64,000 bases of DNA from Halobaculum sp. XH14. GTDB lineage: Archaea > Halobacteriota > Halobacteria > Halobacteriales > Haloferacaceae. The stretch spans positions 434,001 to 498,000 of the forward strand of contig NZ_CP134949.1 in assembly GCF_032116555.1 (NCBI RefSeq), given 5' to 3'. Every line of letters begins with the position of its first letter. Position 1 is the stretch's first letter. The position numbers and the translations under genes are program-made. Positions 9,660-18,654 of the stretch are shown here, one piece after another. The notes below the pieces were generated by a model. It was not told the origin of the DNA, ran no database searches, and saw only the letters and a program-made list of their open reading frames with translations.

Positions 9660-10724
9660 TCACGCCGCCACCTCCGACAAGCCGTCACGACCAGTCCCAC
9701 GCGTCACGCCGTACGTCGGCCGATACGAGCCCACGAACTCCTCGAAGTCGACCGACTCGTCGCCGACGGCGACCGACACGCCGTCGGACTCGCCGTAGAT
9801 CGTGACGTCGGCGTCCTCGGTCGTCACCCGGCCGGGGCCGACGAGCGCGAGGCGTTCGAGCAGGCGGACCTGGCTTCCGCGGTCCGGGCCGGCGGCGACG
9901 CTGCCGCCCGGCAGGTGGACCTCGACCGGGACGCCGTCCTCGACGAGCGCGAGCGCGATGCTGGCGACGGCCTCGGCCATCCGGTCTGCCGCGCCGGGCG
10001 AGCCCGACGCGCCGGCCGCCAGCGAGACGGCCTCCGTGTCCGCCTCGGCGGCGAACTCCTTCACGATGAGGTCCTCGCGCTTGGCGGTGGACTTCCAGTG
10101 GATGTCACGCAGCGAGTCGCCGTGGTCGTACTCGCGCAGGCGGTCGAACTCGCGGCGCTCCTCGTGGACGCCGGTCTCGTGGAGCGCGCGCAGGTCGCGC
10201 CGCGCCCAGCCGGCGATGGCGTGGACGCGCGGGTAGACGAGCACGTCGGCGGTGCCGGCGGTCGTCGCCTCCGTCTCGACGAGGCCGAGCAGGTCCCGGG
10301 CGGTGACGGTGGCCGGGCCGAGCGTGTGCTGGCCGCGCGTCTCGTATCGGAGCTCGTACTCGACGGGTGCGGTCCCGACGACCGTCTTGACGGTGGGCTC
10401 CTCGACGGCGAGGCCGTCGTCGACCTGCTCGCGCACCGTGCCGGCGAACGGACGCGAGAGGGCGGTGTCGGGACCCGGCCGCCGGCCGTCGGCGTCGCCG
10501 AAGAAGCAGCGGACGGTGCCCTCGTGGTCGACGTGGGCGTCCGGCGGGGTGTCCCGGGCGACCCGGGGCGGTTCGAACCGCCGGAGTTGCAGGTAGCCGG
10601 CAGCGAGCGCGACGACCCCGGGGATGACGACGGCGTTGAGCGCGCGGGGACCGAACAGCGCCGCCGAGAGGGCCGCGAGCGCGACGACCGCGACCACGAC
10701 CCAGCCGCGGCGGGTCAGGTGCAT
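9660..10724 (-). CDS. DUF58 domain protein of the MoxR-DUF58-transglutaminase operon
   Basis: 354 aa. Two N-terminal hydrophobic helices (MHLTRRGWVVVAVVALAAL and the following segment) are followed by an extracellular beta domain. The DUF58 signature is REYDHGDSLRDIHWKSTA with KREDLIVKEF just after. The VWA-like DUF58 region continues to the C-terminus. The start ATG at 10724 directly precedes the first helix. It lies 108 bp downstream of the MoxR gene on the same strand. The function is probably assembly or modification of envelope components together with the MoxR ATPase; the biochemical activity of DUF58 is not established. Confidence 0.88.
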   Translation of the reverse strand: MHLTRRGWVVVAVVALAALSAALFGPRALNAVVIPGVVALAAGYLQLRRFEPPRVARDTPPDAHVDHEGTVRCFFGDADGRRPGPDTALSRPFAGTVREQVDDGLAVEEPTVKTVVGTAPVEYELRYETRGQHTLGPATVTARDLLGLVETEATTAGTADVLVYPRVHAIAGWARRDLRALHETGVHEERREFDRLREYDHGDSLRDIHWKSTAKREDLIVKEFAAEADTEAVSLAAGASGSPGAADRMAEAVASIALALVEDGVPVEVHLPGGSVAAGPDRGSQVRLLERLALVGPGRVTTEDADVTIYGESDGVSVAVGDESVDFEEFVGSYRPTYGVTRGTGRDGLSEVAA

Positions 10725-10832
10725 GCGGCCCCCCGAGCGGCGTCGGCTGGCCAGGCAGCACCAGCTTGCCGGGCGGCATCGGGGTGCCAGGCGGCAGCGG
10801 CTGGCCGCCCCGTCGGTGTCGGCCCCATCGAC

Positions 10833-11792
10833 TCACTCCACCGCGACGGCGTCCAGCGCGTCCCGGACCACGTCGGCGCCCGTCTCGCTTCCGGTCCGCG
10901 GGCGGATGCGGTGGGCGAACACGGAGGCGACCTCCGTCTGGACGTCGTCGGGGACGACGTAGTCACGGCCGTCGACGACCGCGCGGGCCTGGGCGGCGCG
11001 GACGAGGGCGATGCTGCCGCGGGGGCTGACGCCGAGCTGGGCGTTCTCGCGGGTGTAGTTCGCGAGCCCGGTGACGTACGCGCGGACGGGTTCGCTCACC
11101 TCGACCTCGCCGACCGTGTGGCGGGCGCTACGGAGTTCCTCCAGCGTCGCGACCGGATCGAGCGACCGGATGGGGTGTTCGCCGGCGGTCCTGGCGAGCA
11201 GCTCCGTCTCGTCGCCCTCGGTCGGGTAGCCGAGCCGCAGCTTCTTCATGAAGCGGTCGATCTCGGCGATCGGCAGTTCGTACGTCCGTCCCGGTTCGAC
11301 GTCGTTCTGGGTGGCGATGACCGTGAAGGGGTCGGGCAGCTCCCGGGTGACGCCGTCGACGGTCACCTGTCGCTCCTCCATCGCCTCCAGCAGCGCCGAC
11401 TGGGTCTTGGGCGGCGCGCGGTTGATCTCGTCGCCCAGCACGACGTTGGCGAACACCGGGCCGGGCTTGAACTCGAACTCGCTCGTCTTCTGGTTGAACA
11501 CGTTCACCCCGGTCACGTCCGACGGGAGGAGGTCGGGGGTGAACTGCACGCGCCGGAACTCACAGTCCACCGAGCGTGCGAGCGCCCGGGCGAGCATCGT
11601 CTTCCCGACGCCCGGGACGTCCTCCAGCAGGAGGTGGCCGCGGGCGAGCAGGCCGACGAGGATGTGCTCGACGGCGGCGTCGTTGCCGACGATGACGCGC
11701 TGGACGTTGTCGGTCACCCGGTCCACGAACGCGGCGGCCTCGTCTGCGGGGAGCGACCTCGGCTCCTCGAGGTCGGCGTCGACGTCGCTCAT
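10833..11792 (-). CDS. MoxR-family AAA+ ATPase
   Basis: 319 aa. Walker A is DVPGVGKT (about residues 58-65), Walker B/sensor regions are NVVLGDEINRAPPKTQSAL and FTVIATQND, and a C-terminal lid domain has SPRGSIALVRAAQA. This is the typical MoxR chaperone-like ATPase that heads DUF58/transglutaminase operons. It starts at ATG 11792 and is first in the minus-strand operon 11792 to 6914. Confidence 0.93.
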   Translation of the reverse strand: MSDVDADLEEPRSLPADEAAAFVDRVTDNVQRVIVGNDAAVEHILVGLLARGHLLLEDVPGVGKTMLARALARSVDCEFRRVQFTPDLLPSDVTGVNVFNQKTSEFEFKPGPVFANVVLGDEINRAPPKTQSALLEAMEERQVTVDGVTRELPDPFTVIATQNDVEPGRTYELPIAEIDRFMKKLRLGYPTEGDETELLARTAGEHPIRSLDPVATLEELRSARHTVGEVEVSEPVRAYVTGLANYTRENAQLGVSPRGSIALVRAAQARAVVDGRDYVVPDDVQTEVASVFAHRIRPRTGSETGADVVRDALDAVAVE

Positions 11793-12029
11793 TCGACGCC
11801 CGGACCCCCCTGAACCGCGAGCGGCTGGCTGTCGTTCACGTCCCCCGTGTCGGGCCGGCCGGAGGTAACTCTGCCGCCGATTCGCGGGGTGAACGGGCGG
11901 GCGATGGTGGTTAGCATCGGTGACGTCCTATTTCGGCTCCCCGATACCGCAGTGGCATACAGGTATTGTCGTAATCAGGACGCCAGTCCCGGGTCGAGTG
12001 TCTCGTCGGGAACTTCATCTCGTTCGACC

Positions 12030-12140
12030 GCCTCGAAGGCCCGTGACCCCTTTCAGCCCCACCCACCGCACAGCCACACGTCTCCATTACCTCGGAGCGA
12101 GCTCCTCGGAACGCACCCTCGCATCGCTCGCGTGAGCAGC
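12030..12140 (-). repeat. Modular intergenic hairpin element, short copy C (reverse orientation)
   Basis: The 580-bp gap between the MoxR gene and the next gene has no convincing ORF. Bases 12047-12140 carry the reversed family blocks CCCCTTTCAGCCCCACCC (one change from other copies), then CTCGGAGCGAGCTCCTCGG and CGCTCGCGTGAGCAGCC. The rest of the gap shows nothing recognisable. Confidence 0.6.
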
Positions 12141-12375
12141 CGATTCGATCACTCCACTCCCTCCGGTCGCTCCCCTCACTCATCCCTCGCGCGCCGGTGG
12201 CGGACACGGAGGCCCGCCAGCCGCGCGCCAACCGCACCCGCACGGCGTCCGACACCGTCAGCCCCGGAGCGGACGCGCGACGGACGGCCGTCAGACAGTT
12301 CGCAGTCGTGCGATTCTCGGGAGACACCTTTAGGTGCCTCCGGCGGGGAGACCCACTCGATTCACCGGGTGTGTC

Positions 12376-14568
12376 ATGTCACAGGGAGCATACGGTCAGG
12401 GCTTCGTTGAACGGGTCGTCGAGGCGTGCGACCGGGTCGAGGCGGGGCTCGGGCCGGACGCCGCGGCCGAGTCGGTCGCCGCCGCGCTGTGCGAACACCT
12501 GTTCGCCGGGGTGCTGGGCTACGACGAGTCGCGCTACACGCGAAACCGCGCGGTCGCCCGGTTCCGGGACGACGCCGGCCACGTCGCGGCGACGCTCGCG
12601 GCCGTCGGACGGGGCGGCAGCGTCGACGCCGCGGCCGACGCCGCGTTCGCGGCGGCGGGCGGCGAGCCGTACGTGCAGTACGTCGTCGCCGCCAGCACCG
12701 ACAGGCTCCTCGCCTACGAGCGCGTGTCGGAGGAGGACGCGGCGGACGACGCGGCCACCGAGACCCACCACGGCGTCACCGCAACGGTCCACACCGACGT
12801 CCCGCTCGACGAAGCCATCGCCGCCGGCCGCCGCGGCCGGCTCTCCCAGACGCTCCGCCCGGGCCAGCAGCTCGCGGTCGCCAAGCTGACCGCGCTCCGC
12901 CCCGACGAGCTCTCGGCCGCGGAACGCTACGAGGAGTTCGACGCGCCCGAGCGGCACTCGGTCGCCGAGGACGACGGGCTGGGCACGCTCGTCGGCACGC
13001 TCCGCGACTGCGTGACCGACGTGCTGCTCCCGGCCGTCGAGGAGGCGTTCACTGACGTCCGCGAGCGCACCGACGCCTACGAGGACCGCGAGGGGGCGCT
13101 CGAATCGGCCGTCGACTCGGCGCTGCGCGGCCCGGGCGACGACACCGCCGCGGCGCCCGCCCGCCTCCGCCTGCTCGACCACCGGCGCGGGGCCGACGGC
13201 CGGGCCGTCAGCGACCTCCGGGCCGTCTACGGCACCTGGGTCCGCGGCGCGGGCCGCACCGGCTTCACGCCCTCCGAGAACGAGCGCGCGTTCGTCCGCG
13301 TCGCCGCGTTCTCGCTGCTCGAGGAGGCGTTCCTCGTCCGCGTCGCCGAGGGGATGAGCCTCCGGGAGGAGACGCTGAGCGGCGACGCGGTCGAGCGGTT
13401 CGAGGCGTTCGCCGAGGAGTTCGGCGTCGAGCGCGACGCCGGCGACCTGCTTCTGGTCGCCCGCGAGTCGTTCTCGGAGCTGTACGACCGGCAGGCCCCG
13501 CCGCTTTGTGACTGGGCGCTCGACCACGAGGCCGTCGTGGAGGCGCTCTCGCGGGTCGTCTGGTACCTCGATCACTTCGCGTTCGACGTCGACGGCGGCC
13601 GCGCGGCTGCGGCGTACGACCGCCTGCTGAGCGTGCTCGACCTGCCCGAGATCGAGGCCGACGCGACCGACCCGCTCCCCGACGTGGCGCTCGACCGGAC
13701 GGCGTTCCCTGCCGAGCCGGGCGCGCTGCTCGACCCGGCGGTCGGTGACGGGCGCTACCTCGTCGCGGCCGCGGCGCGACTGCGGGCGAGCGAGAGCGAG
13801 GAGTCGGACCCGCGAGAGCGACTGCGGACGGTTCGCGAGCGGCTCGTCGGCGCGACGGCGGACCCGCTCGCCTGTCGCGTGACCGAGACGCGCCTGCTGC
13901 TCCGCCTGCTGGACGACTACCGGGAGGCGCGCTGGGAGGAGGCCGGGTTCACGCTCGAGCCGCTACGGCTCCACCTGACGGACCCGCTCGTGCGCCCCGA
14001 CGCGCAGACGACGCTGGGCGCGCCGGGCGAGGCGCGCGCGGCGGACCCGCTGGACAGCGAGGCGTTCGCGTACGTCGTGGGCGCGTTCCCCGCGCGGCTC
14101 CGGCGCGACGTGGCGGAGGGCCCCGCGGCGGAGGCGTACGCGGAGTACGACACCGCCTACTACACCTACGACACGTCGGCGCTGTACGTCGACCGGGCGG
14201 CCGACTGGCTCGCCGAGAACGGCACGCTCTCGGCGGTCGTCTCCGGGCGGTTCCGGGACACCAGATTCGGCGAGAAGCTGCGCGAGCGCCTCCCCCAGTG
14301 GTATCGCCTGGAGGAGGTACGCGAGGTGCCGGGCACGGCCGCGGGCCGGACGCCCGTCCTGCTCACGGCCCGGCGCTTCCGGAAGAACGAGCCGCTCGTC
14401 TCGGCCGCGGAGTACGAGCCGCCGACGTACTCCTTCGAGTACGCGGAGGGGCTCGACGCGGATTCGGTCGACGTGCCGGCGTCGCTTCTGGGCTCGGACG
14501 AGTGGGCGCTCGACGCCGCGCCGACGGTCGACGTGGACGCCGAGGCGGAGGGTAACACCGCGGATTAA
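12376..14568 (+). CDS. Large protein related to N6-adenine DNA methyltransferases (Eco57I/PglX type), catalytic motif decayed
   Basis: 730 aa from ATG 12376; an upstream in-frame ATG at 12334 is less likely because it precedes the TATA-like region. I infer a methyltransferase core from DPAVGDGRYLVAAAARL (residue 453 on), which resembles the SAM-binding motif I (DPAxGxGxF). The C-terminal block ADWLAENGTLSAVVSGRF followed by KLRERLPQWY resembles the strand after motif IV in Eco57I/PglX enzymes. Where NPPY should stand there is YVVGAFPARL (566 on), so base-flipping catalysis looks lost. The N-terminal 430 residues are helical and unrecognised. No specificity subunit, nuclease or BREX gene lies nearby. 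It may be a non-catalytic SAM or DNA binder; the function is unknown. Confidence 0.6.
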   Translation: MSQGAYGQGFVERVVEACDRVEAGLGPDAAAESVAAALCEHLFAGVLGYDESRYTRNRAVARFRDDAGHVAATLAAVGRGGSVDAAADAAFAAAGGEPYVQYVVAASTDRLLAYERVSEEDAADDAATETHHGVTATVHTDVPLDEAIAAGRRGRLSQTLRPGQQLAVAKLTALRPDELSAAERYEEFDAPERHSVAEDDGLGTLVGTLRDCVTDVLLPAVEEAFTDVRERTDAYEDREGALESAVDSALRGPGDDTAAAPARLRLLDHRRGADGRAVSDLRAVYGTWVRGAGRTGFTPSENERAFVRVAAFSLLEEAFLVRVAEGMSLREETLSGDAVERFEAFAEEFGVERDAGDLLLVARESFSELYDRQAPPLCDWALDHEAVVEALSRVVWYLDHFAFDVDGGRAAAAYDRLLSVLDLPEIEADATDPLPDVALDRTAFPAEPGALLDPAVGDGRYLVAAAARLRASESEESDPRERLRTVRERLVGATADPLACRVTETRLLLRLLDDYREARWEEAGFTLEPLRLHLTDPLVRPDAQTTLGAPGEARAADPLDSEAFAYVVGAFPARLRRDVAEGPAAEAYAEYDTAYYTYDTSALYVDRAADWLAENGTLSAVVSGRFRDTRFGEKLRERLPQWYRLEEVREVPGTAAGRTPVLLTARRFRKNEPLVSAAEYEPPTYSFEYAEGLDADSVDVPASLLGSDEWALDAAPTVDVDAEAEGNTAD

Positions 14569-14679
14569 ATCGAACCGGCGTGTGGTGGTTTCTCGTGTGG
14601 CTCACCCGTTCTGACGTTACAGTGTGTCGGTCGGGAATCGGTAGTCGCCCGGCTGGTCGGGAGCAGGGGACGACTACTG

Positions 14680-14855
14680 CTGGCGGTGAGTAGGGCCACA
14701 CCCACCCCAGCCGCCTGCGCTCCTCGCTCGCAGGCTCGCTCCGGTGCTCTCCCCTCGCGCGCGTCGACTCATCCCACGAAGGGGCTCGCGTCACGCGTTA
14801 CCCGGGACCTCCGGTCCCGTGACGTCACCATCGCTCCGCTCGCGTGACCGCCGAC
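14680..14855 (-). repeat. Modular intergenic hairpin element, copy D (reverse orientation, partial)
   Basis: The 425-bp gap 14569-14993 has no gene. It contains family pieces: CCCACCCCAGCCGCCTGCGC, CTCGCAGGCTCGCT, CTCGCGCGCGTCGACTCA, and the hairpin CGGGACCTCCGGTCCCG near 14801-14820, which is also found in copy F. It ends with CGCTCCGCTCGCGTGA. Confidence 0.55.
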
Positions 14856-14993
14856 CGCCAGCAGCCGCCGACCGCACGCCTGCTGCCGACGTGGCCGCCG
14901 GGTGACACTGGAGGGGCCACGGCATCGGTCGCAGTCACGTCCCGGGCGCGAACGCACGAGGGAGCGCGGAACCGACCGAACGAGCGAGGGCGG

Positions 14994-16163
14994 CTACTCG
15001 GGGTCCGCCCCGAAGCCGGTCGACTCCGCGTCCCGCAGCGCGCGTTCGGCAGCCTCGTCGATGGAGAACTCCCGGACGACCTCCCCGTCGCGGATCAGCG
15101 GCTCCAGCAGCGCCTCGCCGTCCTCCGGCCCCTCGCGCCCGCGCAACCCGACGTGGTGCCCGCCGTCGGCAGTCCGATACACCTCCTTCGCGCCCGAGAG
15201 CTTCCCCCGTTTGGCCGCCGGCTCGCCGTCGACCTCGACGATGTCCAGCGCGAAGTCCACCGGGTCGGCGTTGCTGACGTGTCCCCCGACGCCGAAGCCG
15301 TCGGCCACGTCGCGGAGTTCGCGGAGGTCGTCGGGACCCAGCCCGCCCGAGAGGAACACGTCCACGTCGCCGAGCGCGCGCGCGTCGAGTTCCCACTCGA
15401 CCTCGCGGACGATGTGCCGGAAGTCGCCCCGGCGCGACCCGGTCGTGTCCAGGCGGACCCCCGAGAGGCGGTCGCCCAGTTCCTCCACCGCGCGGATGGT
15501 CTCGTCCTTCTCGTCGGAGTAGGTGTCACAGAGCGCGATGCGGGGCGTGTCCGCCGGAACGGCCTCGTCGAAGGCGCGCCAGGCGGCCTCCTGCTCCCCG
15601 CGTCCGAAGCAGATGAGCAGCGCGTGGGGCATCGTCCCCGACGCCTCGCGGCCGATGACCTCGCCGGCGGCAACGTGCGAGAAGCCGTCGAAGCCGCCCA
15701 CGAGCGCGCTCCGCTCGACCATCGCCGCGACGCTCGGATGGACGTGGCGGGCACCGAACGAGAGCAGGTTCGCCCCGGGCGCGGCGCGCCGGCACTCCAG
15801 CGCGGCGGTGGCGACGCCGGAGGCGTGCGAGAGGAAGCCGAGCAGCGACGTCTCCGTCCGGGCGAACTCGAGGTAGTTCCCCTCGATTCGCAGCACCGGG
15901 CCGCCGTCGAACAGCGTCCCTTCGGGGAGCGCGTCCACGTCGACGTCGTGGCCCGCGAGCAGCGCGGCGGCGTCCTTCACGCCCGCGAGCAGTTCGAACT
16001 CGCCGTCCGGGAACTGGTCGGCGGTCACCTCGGCGACGACGCTGGGGTTCCGGTCGGCGTGGCGCAGCGTCTCCTCGGTCCGGGCGAAGTAGGCGTCGGT
16101 CGCGCGGCCCTCCCGGATGGCCGCGGACGTGACGACGTCGAAATCGGGCGCAGGGGCGTCCAT
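14994..16163 (-). CDS. pncB: Nicotinate phosphoribosyltransferase
   Basis: 389 aa. Joins nicotinate to PRPP, giving nicotinate mononucleotide for NAD salvage. The archaeal/Thermoplasma-type family is recognised from FDVVTSAAIREGRATDAYF, LEGN-like VLRIEGNYLEFARTETSLLG, LSHASGVATAA, SFGARHVHPSVAAM, GTMPHALLICFG and VRLDTTGSRRGDFR. Length is normal for the family. The divergent neighbours include a nicotinamidase-like hydrolase (18023-18607) that would supply its substrate, and nadE lies at 58.3 kb. Confidence 0.93.
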   Translation of the reverse strand: MDAPAPDFDVVTSAAIREGRATDAYFARTEETLRHADRNPSVVAEVTADQFPDGEFELLAGVKDAAALLAGHDVDVDALPEGTLFDGGPVLRIEGNYLEFARTETSLLGFLSHASGVATAALECRRAAPGANLLSFGARHVHPSVAAMVERSALVGGFDGFSHVAAGEVIGREASGTMPHALLICFGRGEQEAAWRAFDEAVPADTPRIALCDTYSDEKDETIRAVEELGDRLSGVRLDTTGSRRGDFRHIVREVEWELDARALGDVDVFLSGGLGPDDLRELRDVADGFGVGGHVSNADPVDFALDIVEVDGEPAAKRGKLSGAKEVYRTADGGHHVGLRGREGPEDGEALLEPLIRDGEVVREFSIDEAAERALRDAESTGFGADPE

Positions 16164-16293
16164 TGCCGGTGGTTCGCCCGGACGCGGGAAAAAATCACGC
16201 TTCCCGGCCGCGCGACGGGACGCCGTTTTCGGTCGGTCCCGCCCGACCGGACGCTGCCGTTCGTCGGTCCCGCCGCGGGCGGACGGCGTCCGT

Positions 16294-17934
16294 TCAGTCC
16301 CGCCGGGCGAGCAGCCCCGCCACGCCGACCGCGATGACGGCGACGAGGAAGCCGAAGCCGGCCCCGGTCGTCTCGGTTTCCGTCGTGCTCCTGGGCATCT
16401 CGTCGTTCGAGCCCTCGTCGGTGCCCGCGCCTGTGTCCTCGTCGGTGGCCGACGTCGGCGTCGGGGTCGGCGTCGCCGTTCCGGTGTCGGGCGAGAGCGT
16501 CGGACGGATCTCCTCGACCGCGTCGACGCTCGGTCCGTTCACGACGACGACCTCCGTCCCGTTCTGGACGACGAGGAAGGCGTCCTCGAAGGGGCCGCCG
16601 GGCACGACGTAGTAGCCCTCTTCGGTCTCCTCGACGTCGTGTGCTTCGAGCATCCGGAGGTAGGCGTCGTGGAACTCGGTCGCGTCACGCTCGGTGTCCC
16701 AGGTGGTCTTCCAGACGTAGCCGTACTCGGCGCCCTCGCCCTCGCCGTTGCGGTAGGGGAACACCCGGTCGTTCGCCCAGCCGTCGGAGGGCGGCGCGTC
16801 GTAGTTGTACACGTCGTACTGACCGTCGGTGTCGAACAGCGTCTGCGGGTTGATCGTGTCGGCGCCGTACTGTCTGGCCTGGTACCAGAACATCGAGTAG
16901 ATGGACGCCTCGCCGACGGTGTCAGAGCCGTTCTCGCCCTGGGCGGGGAACGTCTCCCAGCCGCCCCGCGCGGTGTCCTCGAACTCGATCGGCTGCGGTT
17001 CCTCGTCGGTGGCGTGGATGATCTGCTCGGAGGAGCGCGGCGGGTTCCGGAAGCGCTCGTCGAAGGCCGCCCAGCCGCCCTCCTCCACGACGTCGCTCAC
17101 GTACACCGGGCCGTCCGAGTACGGGTTGAAGATGGTGAGCAGCACGCCCAGGTTGGGCTGGCCACCGCCGGCCGCGGGGCCACCGGGCGTCTCCACGCAG
17201 TCCCACTCCTCGCCGCAGCGCTGGGAGTAGCGCGCCTCGACGTAGTTCGCCTCGCCCTCGACGACGCCGTTGACGCCCAGATCACCGTCCTGTGTTCGTG
17301 CGCGGTAGGTCGCGTTCGTCAGGTCGTACCGCTGGTCCTGGAGCGCGTGGACCAGTTCGTGGATGAGCGTCGCGTTGCTCACCGTCGGCGACTCCGGCGT
17401 CGACGTGATGATCTTGATCTGGTCGTCCGCGGGCGAGTAGAAGCCCGCGACCGAGGAGCCGGACGTCTCGCTGAGCGCGGTCGCGGAGCTGGTGTCCTCG
17501 CCGACGATGAACAGCGACTCCCACACCTGGTCGTTCCAGCGGTTGAACTCCGGCCGGTCGGAGGCGTTCGCCGCCGTCCGGTTGCGGTAGTCCTGCCGGG
17601 AGATGATCTCGACGGGGACCGTGCCGTTGAACTCCGCCTCGCGGACGTACTCGACGCGCGCCATCGACCGCGCGACGAACGTCTCCAGTTCGGCGTCAGT
17701 CAGCCCGTCGGACTGGTTCACCTCGATGCTCTCGTTGTGCCAGATTCCGTCCTCCCACCCGATCGTGTCGTTCTCCGGGTCCGGCGGGGCGTCCGTCCCG
17801 GCGGCCGGCTGTGCGGCCCGCGCCTCGCCGGGCGCAGCCGCCGCTGCGGGCGCGACCGCCCCGACCAGCAGCAGCACGGCGAGTGCAATCGCACCGAACC
17901 GCCGAACTCGGGCCGGCGGGGAGGAACGTCGCAT
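16294..17934 (-). CDS. Hvo_1808-family secreted surface protein with HELVH motif
   Basis: 546 aa from ATG 17934; the open frame runs further up to 18078 but that part overlaps the divergent gene and precedes the signal peptide. MRRSSPPARVRRF plus a hydrophobic stretch ending AAAAAPGEA is a Sec signal. The body carries NDTIGWEDGIWHNESIEV and HELVH at residues 192-196, suggesting a zinc metalloprotease-like fold. The C-terminus has a Thr-rich stalk (TPTPTPTSATDEDTGAG), then GAGFGFLVAVIAVGVAGLL and ARRD, a PGF-CTERM-like anchor. It is probably cell-surface exposed. Proteolytic activity is unproven. Confidence 0.85.
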   Translation of the reverse strand: MRRSSPPARVRRFGAIALAVLLLVGAVAPAAAAAPGEARAAQPAAGTDAPPDPENDTIGWEDGIWHNESIEVNQSDGLTDAELETFVARSMARVEYVREAEFNGTVPVEIISRQDYRNRTAANASDRPEFNRWNDQVWESLFIVGEDTSSATALSETSGSSVAGFYSPADDQIKIITSTPESPTVSNATLIHELVHALQDQRYDLTNATYRARTQDGDLGVNGVVEGEANYVEARYSQRCGEEWDCVETPGGPAAGGGQPNLGVLLTIFNPYSDGPVYVSDVVEEGGWAAFDERFRNPPRSSEQIIHATDEEPQPIEFEDTARGGWETFPAQGENGSDTVGEASIYSMFWYQARQYGADTINPQTLFDTDGQYDVYNYDAPPSDGWANDRVFPYRNGEGEGAEYGYVWKTTWDTERDATEFHDAYLRMLEAHDVEETEEGYYVVPGGPFEDAFLVVQNGTEVVVVNGPSVDAVEEIRPTLSPDTGTATPTPTPTSATDEDTGAGTDEGSNDEMPRSTTETETTGAGFGFLVAVIAVGVAGLLARRD

Positions 17935-18022
17935 ACGTCGGCATGGGACCCCGGGTAAAAGTACCTTGTCCGACCTTCTCGCCGGCCGAGCCCTTTTCGT
18001 CGTCCCCGCCCAGGACCCACGT

Positions 18023-18607
18023 ATGTCGTCGCCCTCACCGTTCGATCCCGACGCGACCGCCGTCGTCGTGGTGGACATGCAGAACGGCTTCTGTCACCCC
18101 GACGGCAGCCTCCACGCCGAGCCGAGCGAGACGGCCATCGACCCCGTGTCGACGCTCGTCGAGCGTGCGAGCGACGCCGGCGCGCCGGTCGTCTACACCC
18201 GCGACGTCCACCCGCCGGAGCAGTTCGAGGACGCCCACTACTACGACGAGTTCGAACGCTGGGGTGAGCACGTCGTCGAGGGCTCGTGGGAGGCCGAACT
18301 GATCGACGACCTGCCGACCGACGAGGCCGCCCACGTCGTCGAGAAGCACACCTACGACGCCTTCTACCGGACGAACCTGGAGGGCTGGCTCGACACGCAC
18401 GGGATCGAGGACCTGGTCATCTGCGGGACGCTCGCCAACGTCTGCGTCCTCCACACCGCGGGGTCGGCGGGGCTGCGCGACTATCGGCCGGTCGTGGTGT
18501 CGGACGCGCTCGGCTTCATCACCGAGGACCACCGGGACTACGCGGTCGAGCACGCCGACTGGCTGTTCGGGGAGACCGTCGAGCTGGGGGACGTTTCGTT
18601 CGACTGA
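18023..18607 (+). CDS. Isochorismatase-family hydrolase, probable nicotinamidase
   Basis: 194 aa from ATG 18023. The cysteine hydrolase triad is visible: Asp18 in VVDMQNGF, Lys108 in VVEKHTYDAF and Cys141 in GTLANVCVLHTA. Metal ligands expected of nicotinamidases also fit: Asp61 and His63 in TRDVHPP and His72. The enzyme would hydrolyse nicotinamide to nicotinate. The divergent nicotinate phosphoribosyltransferase two genes away supports this assignment over other isochorismatase-like functions. It is divergent from the surface-protein gene with 88 bp between the starts. Confidence 0.82.
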   Translation: MSSPSPFDPDATAVVVVDMQNGFCHPDGSLHAEPSETAIDPVSTLVERASDAGAPVVYTRDVHPPEQFEDAHYYDEFERWGEHVVEGSWEAELIDDLPTDEAAHVVEKHTYDAFYRTNLEGWLDTHGIEDLVICGTLANVCVLHTAGSAGLRDYRPVVVSDALGFITEDHRDYAVEHADWLFGETVELGDVSFD

Positions 18608-18654
18608 ACCTGATCGAGTTCTCCGTGGTTATTGGCTGATCTTTCGAGTGGCGG

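Noticed and set aside
9915-11813. 632-codon open frame antisense to the DUF58 and MoxR genes
   Set aside because: It spans two well-identified genes and the gap between them; composition is that of a shadow frame.
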